Assembly (NCBI RefSeq): GCF_019510245.1
Contig: NZ_JAEKKT010000147.1
Coordinates: forward strand, 124,001 to 188,000
Source of the DNA: Streptomyces sp.
GTDB taxonomy: Bacteria; Actinomycetota; Actinomycetes; Streptomycetales; Streptomycetaceae
Reading direction: 5' to 3'
DNA: 64,000 bases
How positions within the stretch are numbered: position 1 is the first letter of the stretch; the number at the start of each line of letters is the position of its first letter. The notes beneath the pieces are model-generated. The model ran no database searches, was not told the DNA's origin, and worked only from the letters and a program-made list of their open reading frames with translations. Positions 29,545 through 38,720 of the stretch are shown here, piece after piece. Both the position numbers and the translations under genes were made by a program.

Positions 29545-31983
29545 TCAGGCGAGTTCGGGGAGGTCCTCCGGGTACAGGAGGGTCAGGTCGTCGGTGGTCG
29601 GGTCGGCCAGCTGGGCGACCCGGCTCGCGTGCCGCTCGACCATCGCCTCGAAGGTCTGCCGCGCGGTACGGCCGTTGCCGAACGCGGGGCCCTTCGGGAG
29701 CACCGTGAAGTACTTCAGCAGCGCGTCGGAGGCGCCCGGCGCCAGCCGGTACTCGTGCTCGTCGGCCTGCTGCTCCACGATCCGCAGCAGCTCGTCAGGG
29801 CCGTAGTCGCTGAAGGTGATGGTCCGGGAGAAACGCGACGCCACACCGGGATTGACCGAAAGGAAGCGCTCCATCTCCTCCGTGTAGCCCGCGACGATCA
29901 CCACCACGGCGTCCCGGTGGTCCTCCATCAGCTTCACCAGCGTGTCGATGGCCTCCTTGCCGAAGTCCCGCCCGGCGTCCTCCGGCGACAGCGCGTACGC
30001 CTCGTCGATGAACAGCACACCGCCGTGCGCCCGCTGGAAGGCCTCCTGGGTGCGGATCGCCGTGGAGCCGATGTGCTCGCCGACCAGGTCGACCCGGGAC
30101 ACCTCGACCAGATGGCCCTTCTCCAGCACCCCGAGGGAGGCGAGGATCTCGCCGTAGAGCCGGGCGACCGTCGTCTTGCCGGTGCCGGGGGAGCCCGTGA
30201 ACACCAGGTGCCGCTTGACCGAGGCGGCCTTCAGCCCGGCCTGCTGGCGGCGCCGGCCGACCTCGATCATGTCGGTCAGCGCACGGACCTCGCGCTTGAC
30301 GCTGTCCAGGCCCACCAGCGCGTCGAGTTCACCGAGCACGGCCTTCGAGGTCCGGGCCGGCTCCTGGGGCGCGGCCGGGGGCAGGAGCGGTTCCTGCTCG
30401 GTGCTGCGCTGGCCGGGGATCGCGCCCAGCAGGCCGGGTGACTGGTGCGAGGTCTGTACGACCGTCTCCCGCGCCGCGGGCGGCCGGAGGCTGCCGCTCT
30501 CGTCGCTGGTGCAGTCCTCCACCACCGGGCCGGTGCCGGAGCCCGCGTCCGGACCGCCGTCCGCGAACTCGTAACCCCCGCGCGCGCACCGCTCCGTGCG
30601 GCACTTGCGCAGCGTCGTGCGGCAGCCGTCGATCACGTGGAAGCCGTAGCCGCCGCTGCCGGTGACCCGGCAGTTCTGGAAGGTGCCACGGCCGCCCGCC
30701 GACACGTAGAAACCCGCCTCGGCCGGGGAGTCGACCGTGCAGCGCTCGATGGTGGGGTCGGCGCCCTTGGTGACGATCACTCCGGTCTGGGTGGCGTCCA
30801 CCGTGCAGTTGTTGAGGGTGCCGCCGCTGCCGTGGTCGCGGAACCAGGCGCCGGTGGCCGCGTCCCGGATGCGGCAGTCGTCGAGCTGCGCGGTGGCGCC
30901 GTCGCTCACCGAGACCGCGGTGTTGCGCACCTGGGAGAGATCGCTGTCGACGACGTCCGCGCGGGAGCCGCGATCCAGCACGAACAGGGCGTCCGGTACG
31001 TCGTGCACCCGGCAGGAGTCCAGGACCACGGTGGCGCCGTCGCTGACCCACACCGCGGGATAGTCGCCCGTGCTGTCGAAGATCTCGCACTGGTTCGCGT
31101 CCACCCGGGTGCCCGGGTCCCACACCGACAGGCCGTTGCGGCCGAACTGACGCACGGTCGTCCGGGTCAGCGTCAGCACCGACCGCGAGCGCAGGTCGAC
31201 CGCGTTCTCCGGGATGTCGTGGATACGGCAGTCGGCGAGGGTGAGCACCGCGTCGGTGTCGAGGGTGACCCCGTCGGCGGTGGTGCGGTGCACATCGCAG
31301 TCGGTGAGGTGTGCCGTGGCCTGCGCGGTGACCTGCACACCGGAGCCGCGCACCTCGTAGATCTCGCAACCCACCGCTTCCAGCGCGGAGTTCTCCCCGG
31401 TCGCCGTCATGCCCGTGCCCGAGGCGTGGTGCACCCGGCAGCGATCGAACCGCGGACGGCCGCCGCCGCGCACCGCCACGCCGGCCTGGCCGGCCGCCAC
31501 GACCTCGCACTCCTCGAACACCCCGCCGCCGCCGTCGAGTACGGCGATCCCGATGCCCGCCGGGTTGTCCACGGTGCACCGCCGCACCGTCGGCCGGGCT
31601 CCGCCGCGCACCTCGATGCCGGCGGCGGACCGGGTGACGATCCGCACGTCCAGCAGCTCCGGGGTGCCCTCCTCGACCAGCAGCGCGGGCGCGGCCGCGT
31701 CCTGACCCTCGACATGCAGGTCCTGTACGACCGCCGAGGCGCGTACGGTCAGCGGGACGCCGTCCGCGGGGGCGATGCGCACCGAGCCGGGCGAGCCCTC
31801 GGGCCCGCGCAGCGTCACCGCGCGCTGGACGACGAGGTTCTCCCGGTAGGTGCCGGGCGCGACCGTGAGGACGTCGCCGTCGGCGGCGGCCTCCAGGGCG
31901 GCGGCGAGCGACGCGTACTCACCCGTGCGGCGCCGCCACCTCGATGTGCCGGTGTGCGTCACCTGGACCGTGCCCTGTGCCAT
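29545..31983 (-). CDS. Right-handed beta-helix protein fused to CbxX/CfxQ-type AAA ATPase
   Basis: An 812-residue protein. Residues 1-510 are about 20 short repeats with right-handed beta-helix periodicity (VEECEV-, RCTVDNPA- and DCRIHD-like strands with G at turns). A Pro/Gln-rich linker at about 510-560 leads to an AAA+ ATPase of the CbxX/CfxQ/EccA type. This has Walker A GSPGTGKTT near residue 595, Walker B VLFIDEAYAL near 655, and sensor/arginine region SRFSRTITF. A single chain would couple a scaffold or ligand-binding helix to ATP-driven remodelling. No type VII secretion genes are near. It is co-directional with, but separate from, the Rv1733c-like gene. Confidence 0.8.
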   Translation of the reverse strand: MAQGTVQVTHTGTSRWRRRTGEYASLAAALEAAADGDVLTVAPGTYRENLVVQRAVTLRGPEGSPGSVRIAPADGVPLTVRASAVVQDLHVEGQDAAAPALLVEEGTPELLDVRIVTRSAAGIEVRGGARPTVRRCTVDNPAGIGIAVLDGGGGVFEECEVVAAGQAGVAVRGGGRPRFDRCRVHHASGTGMTATGENSALEAVGCEIYEVRGSGVQVTAQATAHLTDCDVHRTTADGVTLDTDAVLTLADCRIHDIPENAVDLRSRSVLTLTRTTVRQFGRNGLSVWDPGTRVDANQCEIFDSTGDYPAVWVSDGATVVLDSCRVHDVPDALFVLDRGSRADVVDSDLSQVRNTAVSVSDGATAQLDDCRIRDAATGAWFRDHGSGGTLNNCTVDATQTGVIVTKGADPTIERCTVDSPAEAGFYVSAGGRGTFQNCRVTGSGGYGFHVIDGCRTTLRKCRTERCARGGYEFADGGPDAGSGTGPVVEDCTSDESGSLRPPAARETVVQTSHQSPGLLGAIPGQRSTEQEPLLPPAAPQEPARTSKAVLGELDALVGLDSVKREVRALTDMIEVGRRRQQAGLKAASVKRHLVFTGSPGTGKTTVARLYGEILASLGVLEKGHLVEVSRVDLVGEHIGSTAIRTQEAFQRAHGGVLFIDEAYALSPEDAGRDFGKEAIDTLVKLMEDHRDAVVVIVAGYTEEMERFLSVNPGVASRFSRTITFSDYGPDELLRIVEQQADEHEYRLAPGASDALLKYFTVLPKGPAFGNGRTARQTFEAMVERHASRVAQLADPTTDDLTLLYPEDLPELA

Positions 31984-32158
31984 GGCGTTGCCGTGCCCCC
32001 ACCTCGTCGTACAGATCGCTCGCTCGCCTCGCGGGCGGCACCGCGGACGGTGCCCGGCCCCTGTGGTTCGCTCGCGCGCGGGTCGATGCCGAATGCGCTT
32101 CGGCCGCTCCACCGTAGCGTGCGCCGAGGTGGTGGGTTGACCAGAGACGGAAAGGCCG

Positions 32159-32764
32159 TCAGCTGCCCGTCCCGGCCTTGCCCCAGTCCGGGCCCGCCCG
32201 GTCCCAGGCCTGGTCCCACCGTGCGTACCTGCGACGGACCATACGCCAGACGATCGTCCGTCTGCCGCTCTCGACCACCCCCGCGGCCAGCAGGGCCGCG
32301 CCGAACCCGGCCAGCACGGCGTGCGTCGTCGCCGTCGCGGCGTCCAGCGGGCGGGCCGTGACGACCCCCTGCCGGTCCGTCCAGACGTCGAAGTGGTCGC
32401 CCTTGTGCGGGGATTTGAGGGTCGTCAGGACCGGGCCCTCCTGCCGGGTGCCGTCCGGTGCCGTCCAGTCGGCGAGGACACGGCTGCGGGTGTCGTGGAC
32501 GCTGGTCGCGTCGGGGTCGGGCTCCACCGGGGCGCCGCCCAGCCTGCGCACCACCGTGGCGAGGACCAGATGCCGGTCGTGCTGCTGCTGCCGTACCGAC
32601 CGCTGGAGGCTGTCCTGGGCGGCTGCGCCGACCAGCGAGCCGATCAACGGCGCGGCCACCACGATCAGCACCAGTGCCGCCAGGGCCACCCAGGCCTCGG
32701 CCAGGTCGGTCGCACGGCGCAGCGGATTGCGCCGCCAGCGCCACAGGCCGCGGATCGCTCGCAC
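32159..32764 (-). CDS. Rv1733c family membrane protein
   Basis: A 201-residue protein from the GTG at 32764 (VRAIRGLWRWRRNPLRRATD), which is preceded by a GGGGGTGG stretch. It has two membrane helices, about residues 24-46 (WVALAALVLIVVAAPLIGSL) and 150-172, around an extracellular segment with RSRVLADWTAPDGTR and GVVTARPLD. The layout matches the actinobacterial Rv1733c-type family of unknown function. Longer in-frame starts give a proline-rich extension without a ribosome site. Confidence 0.75.
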   Translation of the reverse strand: MRAIRGLWRWRRNPLRRATDLAEAWVALAALVLIVVAAPLIGSLVGAAAQDSLQRSVRQQQHDRHLVLATVVRRLGGAPVEPDPDATSVHDTRSRVLADWTAPDGTRQEGPVLTTLKSPHKGDHFDVWTDRQGVVTARPLDAATATTHAVLAGFGAALLAAGVVESGRRTIVWRMVRRRYARWDQAWDRAGPDWGKAGTGS

Positions 32765-32971
32765 CGACCACCACCCCCTTCCCGCTCCGTGATAACCCCC
32801 GCCCGGCGCGTTCACCTGAGCCCCTGGCCGAAGAGAGAGCGAAATCACCCCCGGCAGGGACTTCCATGAACTTCCCACGACCCCCAACGACCGGGCCGCG
32901 GGCTCGGGTTCCCGGAGCGCGGCGGTGATCGCCCGGCGTGTGGTGACCGGCACCGCCCGGCCCCCGCAAGC

Positions 32972-33796
32972 TCAGCCGAGGACCCGGACCGGGTCCCCCA
33001 CCCGGATGGTGCCGGGGGAGTGCGGTACCAGGTTCTGGCCGAAGACCAGCTGGTTGCCGAACCTGCGGTGCCGCGCCAGTGTCCGCAGCGGCTCCCGGCC
33101 GCGCTCGGCGGTGACCTGGTCGGTGGTGGTCACGACGCACCGCCCGCACATCTTCGCGACCCGGAACTCGACCTCGCCGATGGCGATCCGTCTCCAGTCG
33201 TCCTCCGCCCAGGGCGGGGTGCCCCGCACGACCACGTTCGGCCGGAAGCGGTTCATGGGCAGGGGGCCCTCGTCGGCGTGCTCGCCCCGCGCGATCAGCA
33301 CGTTGAGGGCGTCCAGCGAGGACTGGGTGGTGACCAGCAGGGGATAGCCGTCGGCGAAGCTCACCGTCTCGCCCGGCAGGGCGTGGTCCGGGTCGATCGG
33401 GCGGCGGCGCGCGGGGTCGTCCATGTGGGCGAGGCGGACGTCGGCCTCCAGATACGCGGCACACCACTCATGGGCCGGCTCCGCCGCGAGGACCGCCTCC
33501 ACCTTCGTGCCGAAGATGTCCACCGGCACCGTGACGCCCGGCCCCGGGATCGGCACCGTCAGGGGTGTGCGCCCGGGCGCGGACGGGCGTACGCCGCCGC
33601 CGGGCAGCAACTCGGCAGCGGCGAGCGCGAGGCGCGGCTGTACCCGCTGGGTGACGACCTTTCCCCCGTCGTCGATCAGCACCCAGCGTCGGTCACCGGC
33701 CAGCCCCCAGGGCTCCACGACGGCCTCGCGGGGCGAGAAGCCCCGGAGCGCCTTGACCGGGTGAACGTGGATCGACTGCAGTTCGGGCATCCCCAT
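32972..33796 (-). CDS. MOSC domain protein
   Basis: A 274-residue protein with an N-terminal beta-barrel (LQSIHVHPVKALRGFSPREAVVEPWGLAGDRRWVL split over strands) and a C-terminal MOSC domain (NRFRPNVVVRGTPPWAEDDW, KMCGRCVVTTTDQ). MOSC proteins carry sulfur or molybdenum cofactor and act as reductases on N-hydroxylated compounds in the mARC family; the conserved MOSC cysteine is in MCGRC. It ends 208 bases from the Rv1733c-like start. Nothing suggests a dedicated partner. Confidence 0.8.
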   Translation of the reverse strand: MGMPELQSIHVHPVKALRGFSPREAVVEPWGLAGDRRWVLIDDGGKVVTQRVQPRLALAAAELLPGGGVRPSAPGRTPLTVPIPGPGVTVPVDIFGTKVEAVLAAEPAHEWCAAYLEADVRLAHMDDPARRRPIDPDHALPGETVSFADGYPLLVTTQSSLDALNVLIARGEHADEGPLPMNRFRPNVVVRGTPPWAEDDWRRIAIGEVEFRVAKMCGRCVVTTTDQVTAERGREPLRTLARHRRFGNQLVFGQNLVPHSPGTIRVGDPVRVLG

Positions 33797-33838
33797 GACG
33801 CCATCGTGCCAGGCGGCACGGACATCGGGGAGCGCCGG

Positions 33839-34297
33839 TCAGTAGCCGCGGTACTGCTGCTGTTGCTGGTTGTTGTACGGGTCCTGGTAGGGAGCCGTCG
33901 GCGCGGGGCGGGGAGCCGCCGGGCGCATCGCCTCGTAACCCGTGCCGCCCGTCATCGGACGCGGCGGCTGCGGCTGCTGGGCGGGGTAGCCGCGCGGTCC
34001 CGTCGCCTGCTGCGGGATGTAGGCCGTGGGCGCCTGCTGCAGCGGCGCGGGCTGCTGCATCTGCTGCGGGTAGCCGTAGCCCGGGGCCGGCTGGGAGGGG
34101 CCCGCCGGGAGGGCGGGCAGTGCCGACGGCAGCGCGGGCAGGTTGCTGAAGCTGCTCGGCGCGTCGTAGGCGGGAGGAACCCGGATCGGGGCGATCTGAG
34201 GGGTGCCCCGTTCGGCCACGAGCGAGTCGTAGATCGGAGTGTCCGGGAAGGAGGCGGAGTAGTAGCCGCCGCCATAGGTGGAGCGGGGGGAGGTCAT
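33839..34297 (-). CDS. Pro/Gln-rich low-complexity protein (DUF6643-like)
   Basis: A 152-residue disordered protein. The N-terminus (MTSPRSTYGGGYYSASFPDT, then VAERGTPQIAPIRVPPAYD) is conserved in a streptomycete family I recall as DUF6643. The remainder is proline- and glutamine-rich with repeated PAPGYGYPQ- and AQQPQP-like text, ending YNNQQQQQYRGY. Function unknown. Starting at the ATG at 34297 avoids an upstream extension without ribosome site. It is divergent from TerD, with about 290 bases of AT-richer sequence between that must hold both promoters. Confidence 0.65.
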   Translation of the reverse strand: MTSPRSTYGGGYYSASFPDTPIYDSLVAERGTPQIAPIRVPPAYDAPSSFSNLPALPSALPALPAGPSQPAPGYGYPQQMQQPAPLQQAPTAYIPQQATGPRGYPAQQPQPPRPMTGGTGYEAMRPAAPRPAPTAPYQDPYNNQQQQQYRGY

Positions 34298-34588
34298 GGC
34301 ACATAAGGTAAGCCCACGATGTGCTGGTTGGGGAGACCGATAAGAGGGTTGTTTTCCGTGTCGGCAGTGACGGTGGATCCCCAATCCGAGCGAACTCGTC
34401 AAAAAAGGACGGCAAACAGCGTTTGGATCGTGTAAAGGCAGAGTTCCGAGGCGGTTACCGGCAGTTGGCCAGGGATCTTCCTGTGCCGCTCATGGGAGAC
34501 CCCTGGCCCCGGGAATAGGTTGTGAGGGCAGGGATGTCCCGGGGCGGCCAGGGCGCGCTCGGCGTGCCGACACATGATGGGGGCGGAC

Positions 34589-35935
34589 ATGTCAATGCCG
34601 AAAGGATCGAATACACCGGTGCCGACCACGGCACTGCGTGTCGAATTGGGTTGGCGCTCCGGCCCGGGCGCCCCCGACGCGGACGCCTCGGCGCTGCTGC
34701 TGGTCGCCGGGAAAGTGCGCTCCGACAGGGACTTCGTCTTCTACAACCAGCCGGTGCACGCCTCGGGCGCGGTCCGGCACGAGGGCAAGCGGCGCTCCGG
34801 CGACCTGGTCACCGACACCCTTTTCGTCGACCTCGCGCGCGTGGAGACCCCGATCGAGCGGATCGTCCTGGCGGCCTCGGTCGATGGCGGAACGTTTGGG
34901 CAGGTCCCGGGCCTCTACGTCGAGGTCCGCGACGCGGCCGGCGGGCAGGTGGTCGCCCGGTTCGACAGTGCGGGCGCCACGGTGGAAACCGCTTTCGTGC
35001 TCGGTGAGTTGTACCGCCGCCAGGGCGGCTGGAAGTTCCGTGCGGTGGGGCAGGGGTACAGCAGCGGGCTCGAAGGACTAGCCACCGACTTCGGGATCAC
35101 GGTGGACGAGCCGCAGCACCCGGCGCGGCCGCCCATGCCGCAGGGAGCCCCGCCGACCCCGCCCCCCGCCCCGGCTCCGGCCGCCCCGCCGGTCCCCGGG
35201 CCGGGCGCCCCGCCGCGGCCCGCCGGCCCGCCCTCCCCGCAGTACCCGGCGCCGGCCTCGGGCGCCCTGCCCGTCCCGCCGCCCCCGCCGCCCCCGCCGG
35301 CCGCACCGGTACGGCTGTCCAAGGTGACGCTCACCAAGGCGGCCCCTTCCGTGTCGCTGGCCAAACAGGGCGGCACCTCGGGGGCGCTGCGGGTCAACCT
35401 CAACTGGCAGGTCCGCAAACAGCTCCCGGGCTGGGGCGGCCGGCACGGCGGGGCGGCCGACCTCGACCTCGACCTGTGCGCCCTGTACGAGCTCGCCGAC
35501 GGCCGCAAGGGCGTCGTCCAGGCGCTGGGCAACGCCTTCGGCTCCCTGAACCGGCCCCCGTACATCCACCTCGACGGTGACGACCGCACCGGTGCCGTGT
35601 CGAGCGGCGAGAACCTCACCGTCAACCTCGATCACCGGCAGGACTTCCGGCGCATCCTGGTCTTCGTGACGATCTATCAGGGCGCCACGTCCTTCGCCGA
35701 CCTGCACGCCACCGTCACCCTCCAGCCCCAGCACGGCGCCCCGGTCGACTTCTCCCTGGACGAGTGCACGGTCCCCTCGACCGTGTGCGCGCTCGCGCTC
35801 CTCACCAGCACCGGCGGCGACCTCGTCGTCCAGCGCGAGGCCCGCTACCTGGTCCCGGAGCGCGGGGTGAGCCCGCAGAGGACCGTCGACCGCGCCTACG
35901 GCTGGGGCATGAACTGGACGCCCGGCCGCAAGTGA
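34589..35935 (+). CDS. TerD-family protein with two TerD domains and a poly-proline linker
   Basis: A 448-residue protein. The first TerD-like domain (residues 1-175) has ELGWRSGPGAPDADASALLL, FVFYNQPVHASGAV and FVLGELYRRQGGWKFRAVGQGY. A linker of about 70 residues is almost all P, A and G. The second domain (about 245-448) has LNWQVRKQLPGWG, LDLCALYELADGRKG and LVFVTIYQG, a more divergent tellurite-resistance-type domain. TerD proteins bind calcium at membranes; the single-domain pattern usually sits in ter operons, but none is here. The exact start is uncertain between 34574, 34589 and 34595. Confidence 0.8.
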   Translation: MSMPKGSNTPVPTTALRVELGWRSGPGAPDADASALLLVAGKVRSDRDFVFYNQPVHASGAVRHEGKRRSGDLVTDTLFVDLARVETPIERIVLAASVDGGTFGQVPGLYVEVRDAAGGQVVARFDSAGATVETAFVLGELYRRQGGWKFRAVGQGYSSGLEGLATDFGITVDEPQHPARPPMPQGAPPTPPPAPAPAAPPVPGPGAPPRPAGPPSPQYPAPASGALPVPPPPPPPPAAPVRLSKVTLTKAAPSVSLAKQGGTSGALRVNLNWQVRKQLPGWGGRHGGAADLDLDLCALYELADGRKGVVQALGNAFGSLNRPPYIHLDGDDRTGAVSSGENLTVNLDHRQDFRRILVFVTIYQGATSFADLHATVTLQPQHGAPVDFSLDECTVPSTVCALALLTSTGGDLVVQREARYLVPERGVSPQRTVDRAYGWGMNWTPGRK

Positions 35936-35948
35936 CCGACGCGGGTGG

Positions 35949-37124
35949 TCAGCCCTCGTCGGTGACGGCGCCGGGACGCGCGTACGTACGGCCCTTCCAG
36001 GCCGCCCCGCGCCCCCGGTAGTGCTGCACCGCCGAGTCGACCGTCATGAGGAGGTAGAGGAACGCGGTGAACGGCAGCAGGGGAGCGAGCCACAGCGGCT
36101 GCCGGTAGTAGCGGAGCATCGGCAGGTACGTCGCGGTCATCACCAGCCAGGCGGCGGCGCCGAGGAGCACCGCCGGCGTGCTGCCGGTGACCGCGCCCGC
36201 CAGTACCGCCGCCGGCGGCACCAGGTAGACCAGCGCGAGACCGGCGACCGTACCGAGGAGCAGCAGCGGGTTGTGCCGCAGCTGTGCGTACGCGCTGCGG
36301 GAGACCATCCGCCACAGGTCGTGCAGGCGCGGATAGGGGCGCACGCTGTCCACCCGGTCGGCGAGCCCCAGCCAGATGTGCCCTCCGGCGCCCTTGACCG
36401 CGCGGGCGAGCGCCACGTCGTCGATCACGGCGTGCCGGATGGCGTCCGGGATGCGCGCCCGCTCCGCCGCGTCCGCGCGCAGCAGGACACAGCCGCCCGC
36501 CGCTGCCGCCGTGCGCGAGCCCTTCCGGCCGATCCGGCGGAACGGGTAGAGCTGGGCGAAGAAGTAGACGAAGGCGGGCACCACGAGACGCTCCCACAGA
36601 CTCGCCACCCGCAGCCGGGCCATCTGCGAGACCACGTCGAAGCCGCCGGTGCGGGCGGCCGCCACCAGCAGCCGCAGGCTGTCCGGTTCATGTGCGATGT
36701 CGGCGTCCGTGAGCAGCAGGTACTCGGGGCCGCGCGCGCGTGCCAGGACGATGCCGTGCCGTACCGCCCACAGCTTGCCCGTCCAGCCCGCCGGCGGCTC
36801 GCCGGGCGAGGCCACGGTCAGCGGCAGCCCGCCCGGGCGCGCGGCCAGCTCCCGGGCCAGCTCCCCGGTGCCGTCCGTACTGCCGTCGTCGACCAGGAAG
36901 ACCTCCGCCCGCCCCGGATAGTCCTGCGCCAGCAACGACGGCAGACTCAGGGGCAGTACGGCGGCCTCGTCCCGGGCCGGAACGACCACGCACACGTGCG
37001 GCCACCCGGCGGGCTCGCGCCGGGGCGGCAGCCGGACGTCGGTGCGCCAGAAGAAGCCCTGGCAGAGCAGCAGCCACAGCCAGGCGGCGAGGGATACGGC
37101 GGCGGTCCACGCGATGGCGCTCAC
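35949..37124 (-). CDS. HpnB-like membrane glycosyltransferase (family 2)
   Basis: A 391-residue protein with an N-terminal membrane helix (WTAAVSLAAWLWLLLCQGFF). The GT-A domain has VVPARDEAAVLPLSLPSLL, LVDDGSTDGT and the metal-binding LLTDADIAHEP. Two to three C-terminal membrane helices follow (LLLGTVAGLALVYLVPPA, LVMTATYLPML, PFTAFLYLLM). It resembles proteins annotated as hopene-associated glycosyltransferase HpnB, but no hopanoid genes are present, so the acceptor is unknown. The start is GTG 37124 (VSAIAW) by comparison with relatives, or ATG 37142. It ends 14 bases after the TerD stop and is convergent with it. Confidence 0.75.
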   Translation of the reverse strand: MSAIAWTAAVSLAAWLWLLLCQGFFWRTDVRLPPRREPAGWPHVCVVVPARDEAAVLPLSLPSLLAQDYPGRAEVFLVDDGSTDGTGELARELAARPGGLPLTVASPGEPPAGWTGKLWAVRHGIVLARARGPEYLLLTDADIAHEPDSLRLLVAAARTGGFDVVSQMARLRVASLWERLVVPAFVYFFAQLYPFRRIGRKGSRTAAAAGGCVLLRADAAERARIPDAIRHAVIDDVALARAVKGAGGHIWLGLADRVDSVRPYPRLHDLWRMVSRSAYAQLRHNPLLLLGTVAGLALVYLVPPAAVLAGAVTGSTPAVLLGAAAWLVMTATYLPMLRYYRQPLWLAPLLPFTAFLYLLMTVDSAVQHYRGRGAAWKGRTYARPGAVTDEG

Positions 37125-37181
37125 GCGCGCAGTCTGCCCCATCCGAGCCGCCCCGAACGGCCCATCGTCTATCGTGGCCGG

Positions 37182-37979
37182 GTGAAGATCGCGCTCATCG
37201 ACTCCGGAATCGGCCTGCTGGCGGCCACCGCAGCGGTACGGCGGCTGCGCCCCGACGCCGATCTCGTCCTCTCCTTCGACCCCGAGGGCATGCCCTGGGG
37301 CCCGCGCACTCCCGAGGGTGTCACCGAGCGCGCCCTCGCCGTAGCCGAGGCCGCCGCCGCCCGCCGGCCCGACGCGCTGATCATCGGCTGCAACACGGCC
37401 ACCGTGCACTCCCTGCCCGCGCTGCGGGCCCGCCTGGAGCCCGGCATCCCGGTCATCGGCACGGTCCCGGCGATCAAGCCGGCCGCCGCCGGCGGCGGTC
37501 ACGTCGCCATCTGGGCGACCCCCGCCACCACGGGCAGCGCGTACCAGCGGGGCCTCATCGAGGACTTCGCCGACGGCGTACCGGTCACCGAGGTGCCCTG
37601 CTGGGGGCTGGCCGAGGCCGTCGAGCACGCCGACCAGGCCGCCATCGACGCCGCCGTGACCGCGGCGGCCGAGCTCACGCCGGACGATGTGACGACCGTC
37701 GTCCTGGGCTGCACCCATTACGAACTCCTGGCGGAACGAATCCGCACCGCCGTCCAGCGCCCCGGCGCCGCCCCCCTCGCCCTGCACGGCTCCGCCGGCG
37801 CCGTGGCCGCCCAGGCGCTGCGCCGGATCGGCGCGCGGCCCGCCCCCGACGCACCGGCCACCGGCACGGTGACAGTGCTGCTCAACGGCCGGGAGGGCGA
37901 ACTGCCCGAGGCCGCGCTCGGTTACGCCGAGGCCCGGCTGCTCCTGCTCCGCACAGCCAGCCCCGCCGCGTCCCAGTGA
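37182..37979 (+). CDS. Glutamate racemase-like (MurI/Asp-Glu racemase superfamily) protein
   Basis: A 265-residue protein with the pseudo-symmetric Asp/Glu racemase layout: DSGIGLLAA at residues 6-14, GCNTATVHSLPALR with the first catalytic cysteine near residue 72, and VLGCTHYELL with the second near residue 180. True MurI has DSGVGGL and an EGTL-type region; here the glycine pair is GL, so a divergent racemase or a related isomerase is possible. It is divergent from the HpnB-like gene. If active it would make D-glutamate or a related D-acid for the cell wall. Confidence 0.7.
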   Translation: MKIALIDSGIGLLAATAAVRRLRPDADLVLSFDPEGMPWGPRTPEGVTERALAVAEAAAARRPDALIIGCNTATVHSLPALRARLEPGIPVIGTVPAIKPAAAGGGHVAIWATPATTGSAYQRGLIEDFADGVPVTEVPCWGLAEAVEHADQAAIDAAVTAAAELTPDDVTTVVLGCTHYELLAERIRTAVQRPGAAPLALHGSAGAVAAQALRRIGARPAPDAPATGTVTVLLNGREGELPEAALGYAEARLLLLRTASPAASQ

Positions 37980-38069
37980 ACCGTCCGGGGGCCGGGGATA
38001 CCCCCGATGTGAGCAGTCACCCTCCGCAACGCGGTAGCCGCGCAGTGAAACCTGAGTAATCTCGTAGAC

Positions 38070-38627
38070 ATGAGGGAGCACCCCCGCGACCACACCCCGG
38101 ACGAGGACGCCTCGCACCCGGATGTCTGGACCGGGCGCGCCACGAACCGGGTCCAGTGGCTGCTGGCGCTGGTCGGCGCGGCCTGCATGGCGCTCGGTAT
38201 CGAACTGGCCGTGGACTCCGCCTGGACCTCGGGCGTCACCGCGCTGGTGATGGCCGTCGTGGGCTGTATCGCCGCCGGGCTGCTGGTCCTCTTCGGCACC
38301 CTCGCCTTCGTCCACGTCGACCTCAGACTCGACCGGGAGTGTCTCGAGGTCCGCTGCGGTCATATAGGAGTACCGCGCCGTCGTATTCCGCTCTCCCATG
38401 TGGTCGACGCCGACTTCTCCCCGCAGATCACCCCACGCCACTGGGGCGGCTGGGGCTATCGCTGGCGCCCCGAGAAGGGCACGGCCGTCGTCGTCCGCCG
38501 GGGCGAGGGCATCGTCCTGAGCCTGTGGGACGGCCACACCTTCACGATCACCGTGGACAACGCCGAGTCCGCGGTGCGGGTCATCCGGGAGCGCCTGCGG
38601 ACCATCACCCCGGGCACGGCCCACTGA
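38070..38627 (+). CDS. Membrane protein with C-terminal PH-like domain
   Basis: A 185-residue protein. Two membrane helices (VQWLLALVGAACMALGIELA and VTALVMAVVGCIAAGLLVLFG) are followed by a beta-rich region with LECRCGHIG-like, IPLSHVVDADFSPQI and VVVRRGEGIVLSLWDG strands, the pattern of bacterial PH-domain membrane proteins (DUF3093-like). The start at 38070 has little ribosome-site sequence and could be leaderless. Role unknown. Confidence 0.65.
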   Translation: MREHPRDHTPDEDASHPDVWTGRATNRVQWLLALVGAACMALGIELAVDSAWTSGVTALVMAVVGCIAAGLLVLFGTLAFVHVDLRLDRECLEVRCGHIGVPRRRIPLSHVVDADFSPQITPRHWGGWGYRWRPEKGTAVVVRRGEGIVLSLWDGHTFTITVDNAESAVRVIRERLRTITPGTAH

Positions 38628-38643
38628 CGCGAGCCGCACAAGG

Positions 38644-38700
38644 GGCTGGACCACACGGGGCTGGACCACATGTGGCGGGGACGGGTGTGGCTGGACCACA
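38644..38700. repeat. Three copies of GGCTGGACCACA
   Basis: Copies at 38644-38655, 38659-38670 and 38689-38700, the last two followed by TGT. They fill the gap between the PH-domain gene and the stop of the convergent O-antigen-ligase-like gene. No coding frame explains them. Confidence 0.6.
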
Positions 38701-38720
38701 TGTCCATCCAGTCGTACGGC

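Noticed and set aside
30445..32361. Long open frame on the plus strand opposite the beta-helix-AAA gene
   Set aside because: In GC-rich DNA the antisense of a well-biased gene is often open. Its protein is R/V/G-rich text without motifs, while the minus-strand frame has Walker motifs and beta-helix repeats.
37125..38699. Upstream extension of the HpnB-like frame to 38699
   Set aside because: It runs antisense through the MurI-like and PH-domain genes. The membrane helix at 37124 marks the natural N-terminus.
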